A DNA stretch of 36,702 nucleotides from UBA1205 sp045598105 (lineage in GTDB: Bacteria; Bacteroidota; Bacteroidia; Bacteroidales; WCHB1-69). Shown here in pieces: positions 1 to 8,141 of this stretch. Each line of letters opens with the position of its first letter. Positions within the stretch are counted from its first letter, which is position 1. The stretch spans positions 1 to 36,702 of the forward strand of contig JAZLLK010000029.1 in the NCBI GenBank assembly GCA_045598105.1, given 5' to 3'. A program made the position numbers and the translations under genes. The notes beneath the pieces are model-generated. The model was given only the letters and a program-made list of their open reading frames with translations, did no database searches and was not told the origin of the DNA.

Positions 1-840
1 TTCAAGGAATGGATCAGGTTGCCCTTCCTTACCCACCAACTGATGATACAAAGCCATATAAACCTCATAAGCAGAATCTATTTTGTCAACACCCTCGCCC
101 TTGGAAGTTATCTTGGTCATAAACTTCTTGAAAGGCTTGAAATCCTGCGCCATCGTCTGGTCGATGAGGATATTGCGGTCGGCGAGATAGAGGATTTTCT
201 TTTTGGCACCGCTTTTATGCAGCCGGTGGATGATTTGGAATGCGGTATAAGTCTTTCCTGTTCCGGTGGCCATTACAATAAGGACACGTTGCTGTCCTTT
301 GGCGATGGCTTCCACCGTACGGTCAATGGCGATGCGTTGGTAGTAGCGTGGTTCGTAACTATAGGCATCAAAATAATAGGAAGTTTCAACAATTTTCTGT
401 TCTTTGTCGCTATAATTTTTGCTGGCGAGATAGCGCTGATACAACTCATCTTCGGTTGGGAACTCATCCATTTTCAACTCGGTTTCCTTGCCCGTAGTAA
501 AATCGTGTTCAAGGAAAGCATCGCCATTGCTGGAGTATGCAAATTTCAAATCCAGGATTTGAGCATAGTTGATGGCTTGCTGGATGCCGCCGCCAACGGC
601 GTGTTTGTTGTCTTTGGCTTCCAGAACGGCAATCGGTTTCCCGTTATGACAAAGCAGATAATCAGCCTTTTTACCTTCAGCAACAGAATGCTGGTTCCCG
701 ACCACCAAAACACGGCCATCGGTGAAATAGTATTCTTCGCGCATATTTTCACCCACTTTCCAGCCCTTTTCATTCAAGGCCGGCGTGATGAACATCGTGC
801 GGATTTCCTGTTCCTTCAGGTCTTTTTTATTAATATTCAT
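1..840 (-). CDS. hsdR: Type I restriction enzyme R subunit (HsdR), 5' part, runs off left edge
   Basis: This is the motor and nuclease subunit of a type I restriction-modification system, which translocates DNA using ATP and cuts unmethylated DNA. The minus frame from ATG at 838-840 stays open to base 1 and gives the first 280 residues; the rest lies outside the window. Residues 58-92 hold a PD-(D/E)xK-type nuclease core with D60, E74-x-K76 and a following QxxxY (Q88-Y92). A Q-motif-like YYQR lies at 167-170 and a Walker A ATGTGKT at 191-197, starting the SF2 helicase domain. Full HsdR proteins are usually around 800-1100 residues, so about a third is visible. Its start overlaps a short upstream ORF that resembles a broken hsdM. 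Isoleucine is mostly ATC/ATT, unlike the ATA-rich neighbours, which suggests transfer. I am sure of the family; whether a working system exists cannot be judged here. Confidence 0.9.
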   Translation of the reverse strand, partial: MNINKKDLKEQEIRTMFITPALNEKGWKVGENMREEYYFTDGRVLVVGNQHSVAEGKKADYLLCHNGKPIAVLEAKDNKHAVGGGIQQAINYAQILDLKFAYSSNGDAFLEHDFTTGKETELKMDEFPTEDELYQRYLASKNYSDKEQKIVETSYYFDAYSYEPRYYQRIAIDRTVEAIAKGQQRVLIVMATGTGKTYTAFQIIHRLHKSGAKKKILYLADRNILIDQTMAQDFKPFKKFMTKITSKGEGVDKIDSAYEVYMALYHQLVGKEGQPDPFLE

Positions 841-958
841 CATAATAATGTTTTTCAAAAAACGACTCCGAGTTGCGTGCGGCGCGCAGAATGTCACGGC
901 AATTGAACAGGATATTGTCAAGATTGATGACAGTTTCTGCTGTTTTCTTTTTTGCCAT
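830..958 (-). pseudogene. Probable N-terminal remnant of a type I DNA methylase (HsdM)
   Basis: This is a 42-codon ORF (ATG at 956-958, stop at 830-832) whose stop region overlaps the hsdR start by 11 nt. The lysine-rich start and the segment NCRDILRAARNSESFFEK (residues 19-36) recall the N-terminal helical domain of HsdM methylases, where this stretch normally continues into several hundred residues including the methylase catalytic motif. Here the similarity ends at about residue 36 and the last residues are simply translation through the hsdR leader. The likeliest reading is an in-place deletion that removed the rest of hsdM and probably hsdS, joining the hsdM start to hsdR. Alternatives are a leader peptide or an assembly collapse. 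The HsdM resemblance is from memory of the family and was not searched. Confidence 0.45.
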
Positions 959-1333
959 ATTTATAATTTATATTATAATTATAGTATTCACACCATTTCC
1001 GCAATTATTTTATTCGGAAATACACCATCATTCCTTACGCCTGCAAAAAAAACAGTAAACACTATAATTGTTCCAAAAATACCATGTACATATATAATTT
1101 GCAAAAATACTATTTTTTTACTGCATTACGCAAAAAAAACAATATTTTTTTACATCTATACATTCTTTTACACTTTTTCATTTCAGATACACTATTTTTG
1201 CACCTCGTGCATTACATTTTTCAACACAAAATATACATAATGCGTGTTTATTAGCATATAATTACACTAACAAACACGCATTCAATAGTTTAATATTATA
1301 CCAAATGCATCTCGGTGAGTACCGGCAACAGCC
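959..1333. other. AT-rich non-coding gap between hsd fragment and ettA
   Basis: About 375 bases with no credible gene. It is strongly AT-rich with many A and T runs. TATTTTTG elements occur at 1193-1200 on the plus strand and at 1074-1081 and 1102-1109 on the minus strand, but none is well placed for a known start. The one clear structure is the dyad at 1239-1282, listed separately. The gap also marks the change from foreign-looking to resident codon use. Confidence 0.6.
1239..1282. repeat. Long inverted repeat downstream of ettA (possible terminator)
   Basis: AATGCGTGTTT at 1239-1249 is perfectly complementary to AAACACGCATT at 1272-1282. The stem continues inward after one mismatch with TTAG (1251-1254) against CTAA (1267-1270), leaving a loop of about 12 nt. 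It lies about 50 bases past the ettA stop in the direction of ettA transcription, so it may end that transcript, but no good T-tract follows. A recombination or protein-binding site at the island edge is the alternative. Confidence 0.5.
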
Positions 1334-3010
1334 CTACTTTTCCATCAGTTTCTTATAACGGAACTTGTGCACTTCCGTGCCAAGTCGTTTTTTACGGTTT
1401 TCCTCGTACTCGGTATAGGTTCCCTCAAAGAAATAGAGCTGCGCATCACCTTCAAAAGCCAATATATGGGTACACACCCGATCTAAAAACCAACGGTCGT
1501 GCGATATGATTACGGCACATCCTGCAAAATCATCCAAAGCTTCTTCCAAGGCTCTTAAGGTATTAATATCTATATCATTGGTAGGCTCATCCAAAAGCAA
1601 TACATTGGCTTCGGACTTAAGTGTCATGGCCAAATGTAAACGGTTACGCTCACCACCGGAAAGCACGCCCGTTTTCTTACCCTGGTCGGCACCGCTGAAA
1701 TTAAAGCGGGCTATATAAGCCCGGGCATTAATAAGCCTGCCTCCCAGCATCATTTGCTCTGCGCCGCCGGAAATGGTTTCGTATACTGTTTTCTCCGGGT
1801 CTATTTCGGTATGTTGCTGGTCCACATAACCCAATTTCACGGTTTCGCCCACCGTAAATTCACCGCTGTCGGGCTTGTCCAGGCCCATAATTAAGCGGAA
1901 TAGGGTGGTTTTGCCCGCCCCGTTAGGTCCTATTATGCCCACTATGGCATTGGGAGGAAGGGTAAAACTGAGATTTTCATATAGTACCCTGTCACCAAAC
2001 GACTTGCTTATATTTTTGGCCTCTATCACATTATTGCCTAAACGGGGACCATTAGGTATGTATATCTCCAGTTTTTCTTCCTTTTCTTTTACATCTTCAT
2101 TCAGTAATTTGTCATAAGCATTCAAACGGGCCTTTGATTTGGCCTGACGGGCCTTAGGAGACATACGCACCCACTCCAGCTCACGCTCCAAAGTCTTCTG
2201 ACGCTTCGACTCCTGCTTTTGCTCCATTTGCAAACGTTTGGATTTTTGATCCAGCCATGAGGAATAGTTGCCTTCCCAAGGTATGCCTTCTCCACGGTCC
2301 AGTTCTAATATCCACCCTGCCACATTGTCAAGAAAATAACGGTCGTGCGTAACAGCTATTACCGTACCCTTGTACTGTCGAAGGTGCATTTCCAGCCATT
2401 GTACCGACTCGGCATCCAAATGGTTGGTAGGCTCATCCAATAATAATATATCAGGCTCCTGCAGCAACAGCCTGCATAAAGCTACCCTGCGTCGCTCTCC
2501 TCCCGATAGCGTGGCCACATTGGCATCGGCATCCGGACAATTCAGAGCATCCATGGCTCTGCTCAATTTGGCATCTAACTCCCAGGCATCATACTGGTCT
2601 ATAAGCTCGGTAAGTTCACCCTGACGCTCTATAAGCCTGCTCATTTCATCATCACTCATGGGCTCGGCAAACCTGTTGTTCACCTCATCATACTCCTTAA
2701 GCACGGCTACTACCTCAGCTACACCCTCCATTACCACCTCTTTTACCGTTTTGCTATTATCCAGCACGGGCTCTTGCGGAAGATACCCTACCGAATATCC
2801 GGGAGAAAATACAACCTCTCCGGTATAGGTTTTATCCTCTCCGGCTATAATTTTTAATAAGGAAGACTTGCCGGCTCCATTCAAACCCAATACCCCTATT
2901 TTTGCACCATAATAGAAGGATAAATATATGTTCTTAAGCACCTGCTTGCCGGGATTGTAAGTCTTACTTACATTCACCATGGAAAATATTATCTTTTTAT
3001 CGTCTGCCAT
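1334..3010 (-). CDS. ettA: Energy-dependent translational throttle protein EttA (ABC-F ATPase)
   Basis: EttA is a soluble ABC-F protein that binds the ribosomal E site and adjusts entry into elongation according to the ATP/ADP balance. The 558 residues match E. coli EttA (555) in length and layout. The first ATPase domain has Walker A GLNGAGKS (42-49), signature LSGGE (168-172) and Walker B with LLLDEPTNHLD (189-199). The linker at about 240-320 contains the characteristic RGEGIPWEGNYSSWL segment. The second domain has GPNGAGKT (361-368), LSGGE (450-454) and LLLDEPTND. There are no membrane segments, so it is not a transporter. It stands alone, with a TAACTTTG -7 element at 3044-3051 placed 33 bases before the ATG. 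Other ABC-F members (Uup, resistance factors) fit less well because of the close match in the linker. Confidence 0.95.
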   Translation of the reverse strand: MADDKKIIFSMVNVSKTYNPGKQVLKNIYLSFYYGAKIGVLGLNGAGKSSLLKIIAGEDKTYTGEVVFSPGYSVGYLPQEPVLDNSKTVKEVVMEGVAEVVAVLKEYDEVNNRFAEPMSDDEMSRLIERQGELTELIDQYDAWELDAKLSRAMDALNCPDADANVATLSGGERRRVALCRLLLQEPDILLLDEPTNHLDAESVQWLEMHLRQYKGTVIAVTHDRYFLDNVAGWILELDRGEGIPWEGNYSSWLDQKSKRLQMEQKQESKRQKTLERELEWVRMSPKARQAKSKARLNAYDKLLNEDVKEKEEKLEIYIPNGPRLGNNVIEAKNISKSFGDRVLYENLSFTLPPNAIVGIIGPNGAGKTTLFRLIMGLDKPDSGEFTVGETVKLGYVDQQHTEIDPEKTVYETISGGAEQMMLGGRLINARAYIARFNFSGADQGKKTGVLSGGERNRLHLAMTLKSEANVLLLDEPTNDIDINTLRALEEALDDFAGCAVIISHDRWFLDRVCTHILAFEGDAQLYFFEGTYTEYEENRKKRLGTEVHKFRYKKLMEK

Positions 3011-3043
3011 ATTGCATATGTTTTTTACATTAATATTACCCTA

Positions 3044-3051
3044 CAAAGTTA
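3044..3051 (-). promoter_or_regulatory. Bacteroidota -7 element for ettA
   Basis: On the minus strand this reads TAACTTTG, matching the TAnnTTTG consensus of the Bacteroidota primary sigma factor, 33 bases upstream of the ettA ATG. Confidence 0.65.
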
Positions 3052-3212
3052 CAATATTTTTTTTTCATTTTAAGGCTTTGCCATCATATTCTCACACATT
3101 TTATACGTAATTAATTTATTATAAAATATTTACACATCCTCTTTGACTAATTCCCCCACGCCTGCCATTTTTTTTAACCTGCATAACAACTCCATGACAC
3201 AAAAAATAATGC

Positions 3213-3220
3213 TACCTTTG
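3213..3220 (+). promoter_or_regulatory. Bacteroidota -7 element for the VOC-SDR unit
   Basis: TACCTTTG matches TAnnTTTG and lies 35 bases before the ATG at 3256. It is divergent from the ettA promoter in the same 245-base gap. Confidence 0.65.
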
Positions 3221-3255
3221 CATTATTATTTTTTATAACCTAAACATTATTACAC

Positions 3256-4323
3256 ATGAATAACGATCAACTTATCATATCCGGCATACAGCAAACAGGC
3301 GTAGGTGTGCCCGAAGTATATCCTGCATGGGATTGGTATAAAATACATTTTGGCGTAAAGCTGAAAATGTTTGACGAAAAAGCCATAGCCGACATTATGG
3401 CTCCCTACATGGGCGGGGAAGAAAGGCCCCGCCATGCCATATTGGCCGTTAACCTTCAGGGCGGCGGCGGCTTTGAAATATGGCAACACACCTCTCACGC
3501 ACCCCACCCGGCCGACTTTGACATACTTCCCGGCGATTTGGGCATATTTGCCTGCAAAATAAAAAGCAAAAACATAGCCGAAAGCCACCGCTTTCTGGAA
3601 GAAAAAAAAGCCGATATAAGTCCTATATTCACCGATAAAAACGGTAAACCGTCATTTTTTGTACGGGATCCGTACAAAAACCTGTTCCAAATGGTAGAAA
3701 GCAATGACTGGTACATGGACCGTCATTTCCACTGCGGCGGCGTATATGGCGTAATGATAGGCACCCGAGATATGGAAAAATCCATACTCTTCTACCGTAA
3801 TATATTGGAATATGACGTTGTACTCAGTGACGATACCGGCACTTTTGATGATTTTGCCTACCTGGGCACCCCCGGCACCTTCCGCAGAGTAGTACTCACC
3901 CATAGCCAACCGCGCAAAGGCTCCTTCTCCAAAATATTTGCCTCCTCACACATAGAACTGGTACAAGCCATGGACCGCACCGATATACACCGTATATTTG
4001 AAGGCCGTATGTGGGGCGATATGGGCTTTATACAGTTATGCTTCGATATTACCAATATGGATGCTCTGGAAAAACGTTGCGAACAATACGGCTACCCCTT
4101 CACTATTGACAGCCGCAAAAAAGCCGGCAAATTCGACATGGGTGAAGCTACCGGCCACTTTGCTTACAATGAAGACCCCTCAGGTACACTGGTAGAATAT
4201 GTGGAAACCGAAAAAATACCCTTAATGAAAAAGCTGGGCATCTACCTTAATTTAAAAAATAAAGATAGAGAAAAACCGCTGTGCGATACCCTGCTCCACC
4301 TGCTACGATTTATGGAACAATAA
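3256..4323 (+). CDS. Double VOC (glyoxalase/dioxygenase fold) protein, function unknown
   Basis: A 355-residue cytoplasmic protein with two vicinal-oxygen-chelate modules: about residues 9-150, ending in the typical RDPYKNLFQMVE strand, and about 160-310, starting GVYGVMIGTRDMEKSILFYRNILEYDVV and ending EDPSGTLVEYVET. VOC proteins include glyoxalases, extradiol dioxygenases and binding proteins. Tandem modules often form one composite active site. The E in each closing strand is in the usual place for a metal ligand, but a full ligand set cannot be confirmed by eye. The gene is followed after 2 nt by a short-chain dehydrogenase, so the pair probably acts on one metabolite. The substrate is unknown. 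The ATG at 3256 sits a normal distance from a clear -7 element. Confidence 0.8.
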   Translation: MNNDQLIISGIQQTGVGVPEVYPAWDWYKIHFGVKLKMFDEKAIADIMAPYMGGEERPRHAILAVNLQGGGGFEIWQHTSHAPHPADFDILPGDLGIFACKIKSKNIAESHRFLEEKKADISPIFTDKNGKPSFFVRDPYKNLFQMVESNDWYMDRHFHCGGVYGVMIGTRDMEKSILFYRNILEYDVVLSDDTGTFDDFAYLGTPGTFRRVVLTHSQPRKGSFSKIFASSHIELVQAMDRTDIHRIFEGRMWGDMGFIQLCFDITNMDALEKRCEQYGYPFTIDSRKKAGKFDMGEATGHFAYNEDPSGTLVEYVETEKIPLMKKLGIYLNLKNKDREKPLCDTLLHLLRFMEQ

Positions 4324-4325
4324 TT

Positions 4326-5111
4326 ATGAATACCGAATATTGGGCACTGGTTACGGGCGGCAGCTCGGGCATAGGCTATCAATATGCCTGCCAATTGGCC
4401 AAAAGGCACTACGCTATACTCATAGTAAGTAATCAGAAAGTAGAATGCCCGGCTGCCGCCAAAAAAATAAGCGACACTTATCACGTGCCTGCCCTATATT
4501 ACATTGCCGACCTCTCCCTGCCTCACGCAGCCGAACAGGTATATGAATACTGCCAACAACACCTGTTAACAATAGATGTATTGATAAACAATGCCGGCAT
4601 GTTCTTTTGGAGCATGCTCCATGAGGCTACACCTCAAAAAATACTCACCATTACCCAGCTGCATGTTACCACTCCCACCATGATGTGCCGCCTGTTCGGT
4701 GCTGATATGCAGGCCCGCCGCCACGGATATATACTCAATGTATCCTCCATTACCGCATGGATGCCCTTCCCTACCCTGGCCTCCTACTCCAATACCAAAA
4801 CCTATATCAAAAACTTCAGCCTCTCACTCCACTACGAACTGAACGACTATAACGTAAAAGTTACCTACATAGCTCCGGGTGCCGTAGATACCCCTCTATA
4901 TAATTTACCGCCTAAAACACGTCAACTGCTACGCAAAATACACCTTATGCTACCGCCCGAAACCGTAGCCGAACAGGGCATTAAAGCCCTTATGAAAGGT
5001 AAAAAACGAGTGGTGCCCGGCACCATTAACTACCTGTTCATAGCTCTGGTAAAATTATGCCCGCTCGCCATTATTAACCTGCTCAAACCTTTTGTTTATC
5101 ACCCTAAATAA
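4326..5111 (+). CDS. Short-chain dehydrogenase/reductase (SDR)
   Basis: An NAD(P)-dependent oxidoreductase of 261 residues with the classical SDR set: cofactor-binding TGGSSGIG (10-17), NNAG (88-91), catalytic Ser at about 140-141 and the YxxxK pair Y154/K158 in YSNTK, followed by the PGAVDTPL segment. The start at 4326 was chosen because it follows the VOC stop by 2 nt and leads directly into the nucleotide-binding strand; an in-frame upstream start at 4281 lies inside the VOC gene. The C-terminus (about 230-261) is basic and hydrophobic and may touch the membrane, as in the steroid and acyl-ketone reductases of this family. The substrate cannot be predicted. A terminator follows at 5150-5190. 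Confidence 0.88.
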   Translation: MNTEYWALVTGGSSGIGYQYACQLAKRHYAILIVSNQKVECPAAAKKISDTYHVPALYYIADLSLPHAAEQVYEYCQQHLLTIDVLINNAGMFFWSMLHEATPQKILTITQLHVTTPTMMCRLFGADMQARRHGYILNVSSITAWMPFPTLASYSNTKTYIKNFSLSLHYELNDYNVKVTYIAPGAVDTPLYNLPPKTRQLLRKIHLMLPPETVAEQGIKALMKGKKRVVPGTINYLFIALVKLCPLAIINLLKPFVYHPK

Positions 5112-5149
5112 TAACCCTATACCACCTTTTTTTAACTGAAACACATAAC

Positions 5150-5190
5150 AAAACGGGTTGCAAACTCATAAGTTACAACCCGTTTTGATT
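5150..5190. terminator. Bidirectional terminator between convergent genes
   Basis: AAAACGGGTTG (5150-5160) pairs with CAACCCGTTTT (5176-5186), with an inner AACT/AGTT extension, T-rich after the right arm and A-rich before the left arm. It lies between the SDR stop (5111) and the peptidase stop (5212), so it can serve both strands. Confidence 0.85.
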
Positions 5191-5211
5191 TTATACGTAC
5201 TTAAGTATATA

Positions 5212-6447
5212 CTATTTAATACCTAATTTCTTCTTAATATCTTTAGGAATCGCATCCTTATGAACCACTATGTTCATGGTTTTATAACGTACAAATGCCT
5301 TGCTGGCATAGAACATACCATGATAGTCACCATAATCACCCCAACTGTTCTTTACCATGTAATATTCATTGCCCATTTGGTCCTTGGCAGTACCATATAT
5401 AAGCATACCATGGTCATCAGTGGTTTCCCAATTATCATAAGCCAATTGACGTTCCTCCTGACTTACCCAACGTTGAGGAGTGGGATGCTTGGATGCCTCG
5501 TCTTGCAATTGTTTTGCACTCATACCTGTCCAATGAGCCATATCGCTGCCCTGAAGATTGGCTGCTGAAGCATCGGTAGCAGGCAATACGCAAAATCCTT
5601 TACGTACACCCATACGGAACCCCTGCTCACTTACATCCGAACCCCATGCTATAGTATAGCCGTTCTCTATGGCATTATCACATATTTGCATCATTTCATC
5701 TATAGTTACATTGTAACATTGGCTATGACGCCAGTTGTCTTGTATCTCCAATGGGAAAGCTTCATAAAAAGGATGATGTGTATAGGAAGTAATACCTACA
5801 TAATCATCAGGATTTAATCCTAAACTTTCAAAGAAACTTTGCGGAGTGTATGATTTACCGTTATAGGTAAATGTTTCAGGGCATTCGCCCAAATATATGT
5901 CATGAACGGCCTTTACTGCTTTTTGCCACAACATTTCACCATCTTTATTCGATTGGAGTTTCTTCAATTTGTCATTTTTGGCTACGGCAGCTACCATAGC
6001 ATCGGTAAGCGCACTTAACTCATTATGATTTGACAACGTGTCACCATACATGACTCCGGGACGCATTTCCTGCTCGGGAACTATACCATAATGCTTTAAT
6101 CCGTATATTACATCACTAAAAGCACCACCCTGACTGAAACTGGCATCACCATGCGTACGCACGGCTGCAGCTGCTCTATCCTGATATGTGTGATGTACTA
6201 TGTACATTTCACTCAAATCATATTCTCCTTTACCCATACGAAGCAATTCGGCCTCTATAAAGCCTAATCCGCTATAACACCAACAGGTACCGGCCTGATT
6301 TTGATTCTTTACCGGTGTAACAGGCAATTCCTTTACATTGGTAAATACATATCCGCTATCTTTTTTAGCTTCTTCTTTGTCTTGAGCTTGTGTTGCCAAA
6401 GGCATAGCCAACAAAGCTGCCATGGCAAAAATGCTTAATTTTTTCAT
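5212..6447 (-). CDS. Secreted C1-family (papain/bleomycin hydrolase-like) cysteine peptidase
   Basis: An exported cysteine peptidase of 411 residues. A signal peptide occupies about 1-21 (KKLSIFAMAALLAMPLATQA). The papain-fold active site is intact: oxyanion Gln49 and nucleophile Cys55 in VKNQNQAGTCWCYSG, His346 in DDHGMLIYG and Asn367 in VKNSWGDYG. The long insertion between Cys and His, and the overall length, fit the bleomycin hydrolase/PepC branch better than short papains. Bleomycin hydrolases are usually cytosolic aminopeptidases, whereas this one should be periplasmic or exported. It is the last gene of a minus operon, 14 nt after ridA. It could trim peptides taken up from outside. Confidence 0.88.
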   Translation of the reverse strand: MKKLSIFAMAALLAMPLATQAQDKEEAKKDSGYVFTNVKELPVTPVKNQNQAGTCWCYSGLGFIEAELLRMGKGEYDLSEMYIVHHTYQDRAAAAVRTHGDASFSQGGAFSDVIYGLKHYGIVPEQEMRPGVMYGDTLSNHNELSALTDAMVAAVAKNDKLKKLQSNKDGEMLWQKAVKAVHDIYLGECPETFTYNGKSYTPQSFFESLGLNPDDYVGITSYTHHPFYEAFPLEIQDNWRHSQCYNVTIDEMMQICDNAIENGYTIAWGSDVSEQGFRMGVRKGFCVLPATDASAANLQGSDMAHWTGMSAKQLQDEASKHPTPQRWVSQEERQLAYDNWETTDDHGMLIYGTAKDQMGNEYYMVKNSWGDYGDYHGMFYASKAFVRYKTMNIVVHKDAIPKDIKKKLGIK

Positions 6448-6461
6448 ACTATTACTATTTA

Positions 6462-6839
6462 TTATTTAATTGCTATACTTTCTATTTCTACTAATACACC
6501 TTTAGGTAAATCTCTCACGGCAAATGCTGCTCTGGCAGGACAATCTCCGGTGAAATATTTGGCATATACCTCATTCATGGGACCAAAATTAGCTATATCA
6601 CTTAGCAAACAGGTGGTTTTTACTATGTTCTCAAAACCATAACCGGCCTCCTTGAGTATAGCCTCTATGTTCTTCATTACCTGCTCTGTTTGCGCAGTAA
6701 TACCTGCAGGCACTTCACCCGTAGCAGGGTTTACGGGTATTTGACCCGATATAAACATAATATTACCTGCTTCTACAGCCTGACTATACGGACCTATGGC
6801 TGCAGGTGCGTTATTGGTGTGTATTATTCTTTTTGCCAT
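6462..6839 (-). CDS. ridA: RidA/YjgF-family reactive imine deaminase
   Basis: A 125-residue trimeric enzyme that hydrolyses the 2-aminoacrylate and other enamine/imine intermediates left by PLP enzymes. The length is typical, and the family signatures are present: PAAIGPYSQAV near the N-terminus, MFISGQIP, the substrate-binding Arg in CPARAAFAV (about residue 103) and the C-terminal VEIESIA glutamate. It lies 26 nt after the transketolase half and 14 nt before the C1 peptidase, so the three are probably one transcript. This placement suggests general metabolite repair, not a dedicated amino-acid pathway. Confidence 0.93.
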   Translation of the reverse strand: MAKRIIHTNNAPAAIGPYSQAVEAGNIMFISGQIPVNPATGEVPAGITAQTEQVMKNIEAILKEAGYGFENIVKTTCLLSDIANFGPMNEVYAKYFTGDCPARAAFAVRDLPKGVLVEIESIAIK

Positions 6840-6865
6840 TTTATTATATTTTTTATATGTTAAAC

Positions 6866-7822
6866 TTATGCTTTTCTTGCTATTACCTTAAGGGCAGCAT
6901 CTACTATGTCTTCCTCGGTAAGATGATATTCCTTCAATAATTCGGCAGGACTGCCGCTTTCACCAAATTTATCATCTACTGCCACATACTCTTGTGGACA
7001 AGGCAAATTCCTTACCAAAAGCTGTGCTATGCTGTCACCCAATCCTCCGTTCATTAAATGCTCCTCTGCCGTAACCACACAGCGTGTTTTACGTACCGAC
7101 TTTAATATTCGCTCGGTGTCCAAAGGTTTAATGGTATGTATATCCACCACTTCGGCCGTAATGCCTTTTTGCTCCAATATATAGGCAGCCTGCAAAGCAG
7201 GAAATACCATATGACCCGTAGCAAATATACTTACATCACTACCTTCATTCATCACCAAAGCCTTACCTATTTTGAATTCATGATTTTCAGGAGTAAAATT
7301 AGGTACCTTGGGACGACCATAACGCAAATATACCGGCCCTTCATAATCAGCCATGGCTATAGTAGCTGCCTTGGCCTGATTAAAATCACAGGGATTGATT
7401 ACTACCATATTAGGTAACGCCTTCATCATGCCTATATCTTCCATAACCTGATGCGTGGCTCCGTCCTCTCCTAATGTAATACCTGCATGCGAACCGCATA
7501 TTTTCACATTAGTATTGGAATAGCACACAGCCATGCGTATTTGATCTAAAACCCTGCTGGTGCAAAAATTAGCAAACGAACCCACAAACGGTATTTTACC
7601 GGCTATGGCCATACCTGCCGCCATACCTACCATATTGGCCTCGGCTATACCCACCTGAAAAAATCTTTCCGGAAAAGCCTTGGCAAAACTGTCCATTTTA
7701 ACCGAACCGGTTAAATCAGCACATAATGCCACCACTTTATCATTCTGCCTTCCGGCTTCCAATAATCCTTCTCCAAAACCGGATCTTGTATCCTTTTTCT
7801 CTGCGTATTTTACTTCCTGCAT
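6866..7822 (-). CDS. Transketolase, C-terminal (pyrimidine-binding) subunit
   Basis: The second half of a split transketolase, 318 residues. It starts directly in the Pyr domain (TRSGFGEGLLEAGRQNDKVV) and contains the catalytic glutamate in FFQVGIAEANMVGMAAGMA (about 56-75), the GATHQVMEDIGMM segment, and the C-terminal domain with TAEEHLMNGGLGDSIAQ. The thiamine-diphosphate-binding N-terminal half, normally the gene immediately upstream, is absent: upstream lies a promoter and a divergent mltD. To work in the pentose phosphate pathway it must pair with an N-half encoded elsewhere. It is first gene of the operon with ridA and the peptidase, driven from TATCTTTG at 7843-7850. Confidence 0.9.
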   Translation of the reverse strand: MQEVKYAEKKDTRSGFGEGLLEAGRQNDKVVALCADLTGSVKMDSFAKAFPERFFQVGIAEANMVGMAAGMAIAGKIPFVGSFANFCTSRVLDQIRMAVCYSNTNVKICGSHAGITLGEDGATHQVMEDIGMMKALPNMVVINPCDFNQAKAATIAMADYEGPVYLRYGRPKVPNFTPENHEFKIGKALVMNEGSDVSIFATGHMVFPALQAAYILEQKGITAEVVDIHTIKPLDTERILKSVRKTRCVVTAEEHLMNGGLGDSIAQLLVRNLPCPQEYVAVDDKFGESGSPAELLKEYHLTEEDIVDAALKVIARKA

Positions 7823-7842
7823 AATTCTTTATTTTAATTTTG

Positions 7843-7850
7843 CAAAGATA
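7843..7850 (-). promoter_or_regulatory. -7 element for the transketolase-ridA-peptidase operon
   Basis: On the minus strand this reads TATCTTTG, 20 bases upstream of the ATG at 7822, matching TAnnTTTG. Confidence 0.65.
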
Positions 7851-8092
7851 CCATTTTAGAATGAAACTATACCGCTTTCATTTCACATTTATTTATTTTT
7901 CACTTTATTTTCCCCCCGTTTTTGTTGCCCGAAAACAAAAATACCCCCCCTTAATATAACCCATATACACTTATACATCAACATCTTACACTCACTACAT
8001 TTCTTACCGCGAATTTTCTTTTCCCACCACAATCCTTATTCGTAATATTTCCTGTTTATACAAAAAAAATCAGCTATCTCAACTAAAAATGC
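7851..8092. other. Non-coding divergent promoter region
   Basis: This is the inner part of the 319-base gap between the divergent transketolase and mltD genes. I see no gene. A dyad TTTTTGTT (7919-7926) with AACAAAAA (7934-7941) lies near the middle and could be an operator, but its low complexity makes that weak. Confidence 0.5.
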
Positions 8093-8100
8093 TATCTTTG
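8093..8100 (+). promoter_or_regulatory. -7 element for the mltD operon
   Basis: TATCTTTG lies 41 bases upstream of the ATG at 8142, matching TAnnTTTG. Confidence 0.65.
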
Positions 8101-8141
8101 CAATTTGGTATATACTATAACATACATAACAGGAATATCAC

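Noticed and set aside
19..906. Long plus-strand ORF of 295 codons at the left edge
   Set aside because: It is the reverse shadow of hsdR, whose minus frame has clear nuclease and Walker motifs; the plus translation shows no recognisable domain.
785..1240. Plus-strand ORF of 151 codons in the AT-rich gap
   Set aside because: It overlaps the hsd start region antisense and encodes low-complexity Phe/Tyr/Ile-rich sequence expected from AT-rich DNA.
1239..1282. End of an insertion sequence
   Set aside because: No transposase gene, target-site duplication or second matching end is visible nearby.
4281..4325. Upstream start for the short-chain dehydrogenase
   Set aside because: It lies inside the VOC gene and would add 15 residues before a normal SDR N-terminus; the ATG 2 nt after the VOC stop is better.
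7919..7941. TTTTTGTT/AACAAAAA dyad between transketolase and mltD
   Set aside because: The arms are low complexity and such pairs are expected by chance in this AT-rich gap; too weak to count as a finding.
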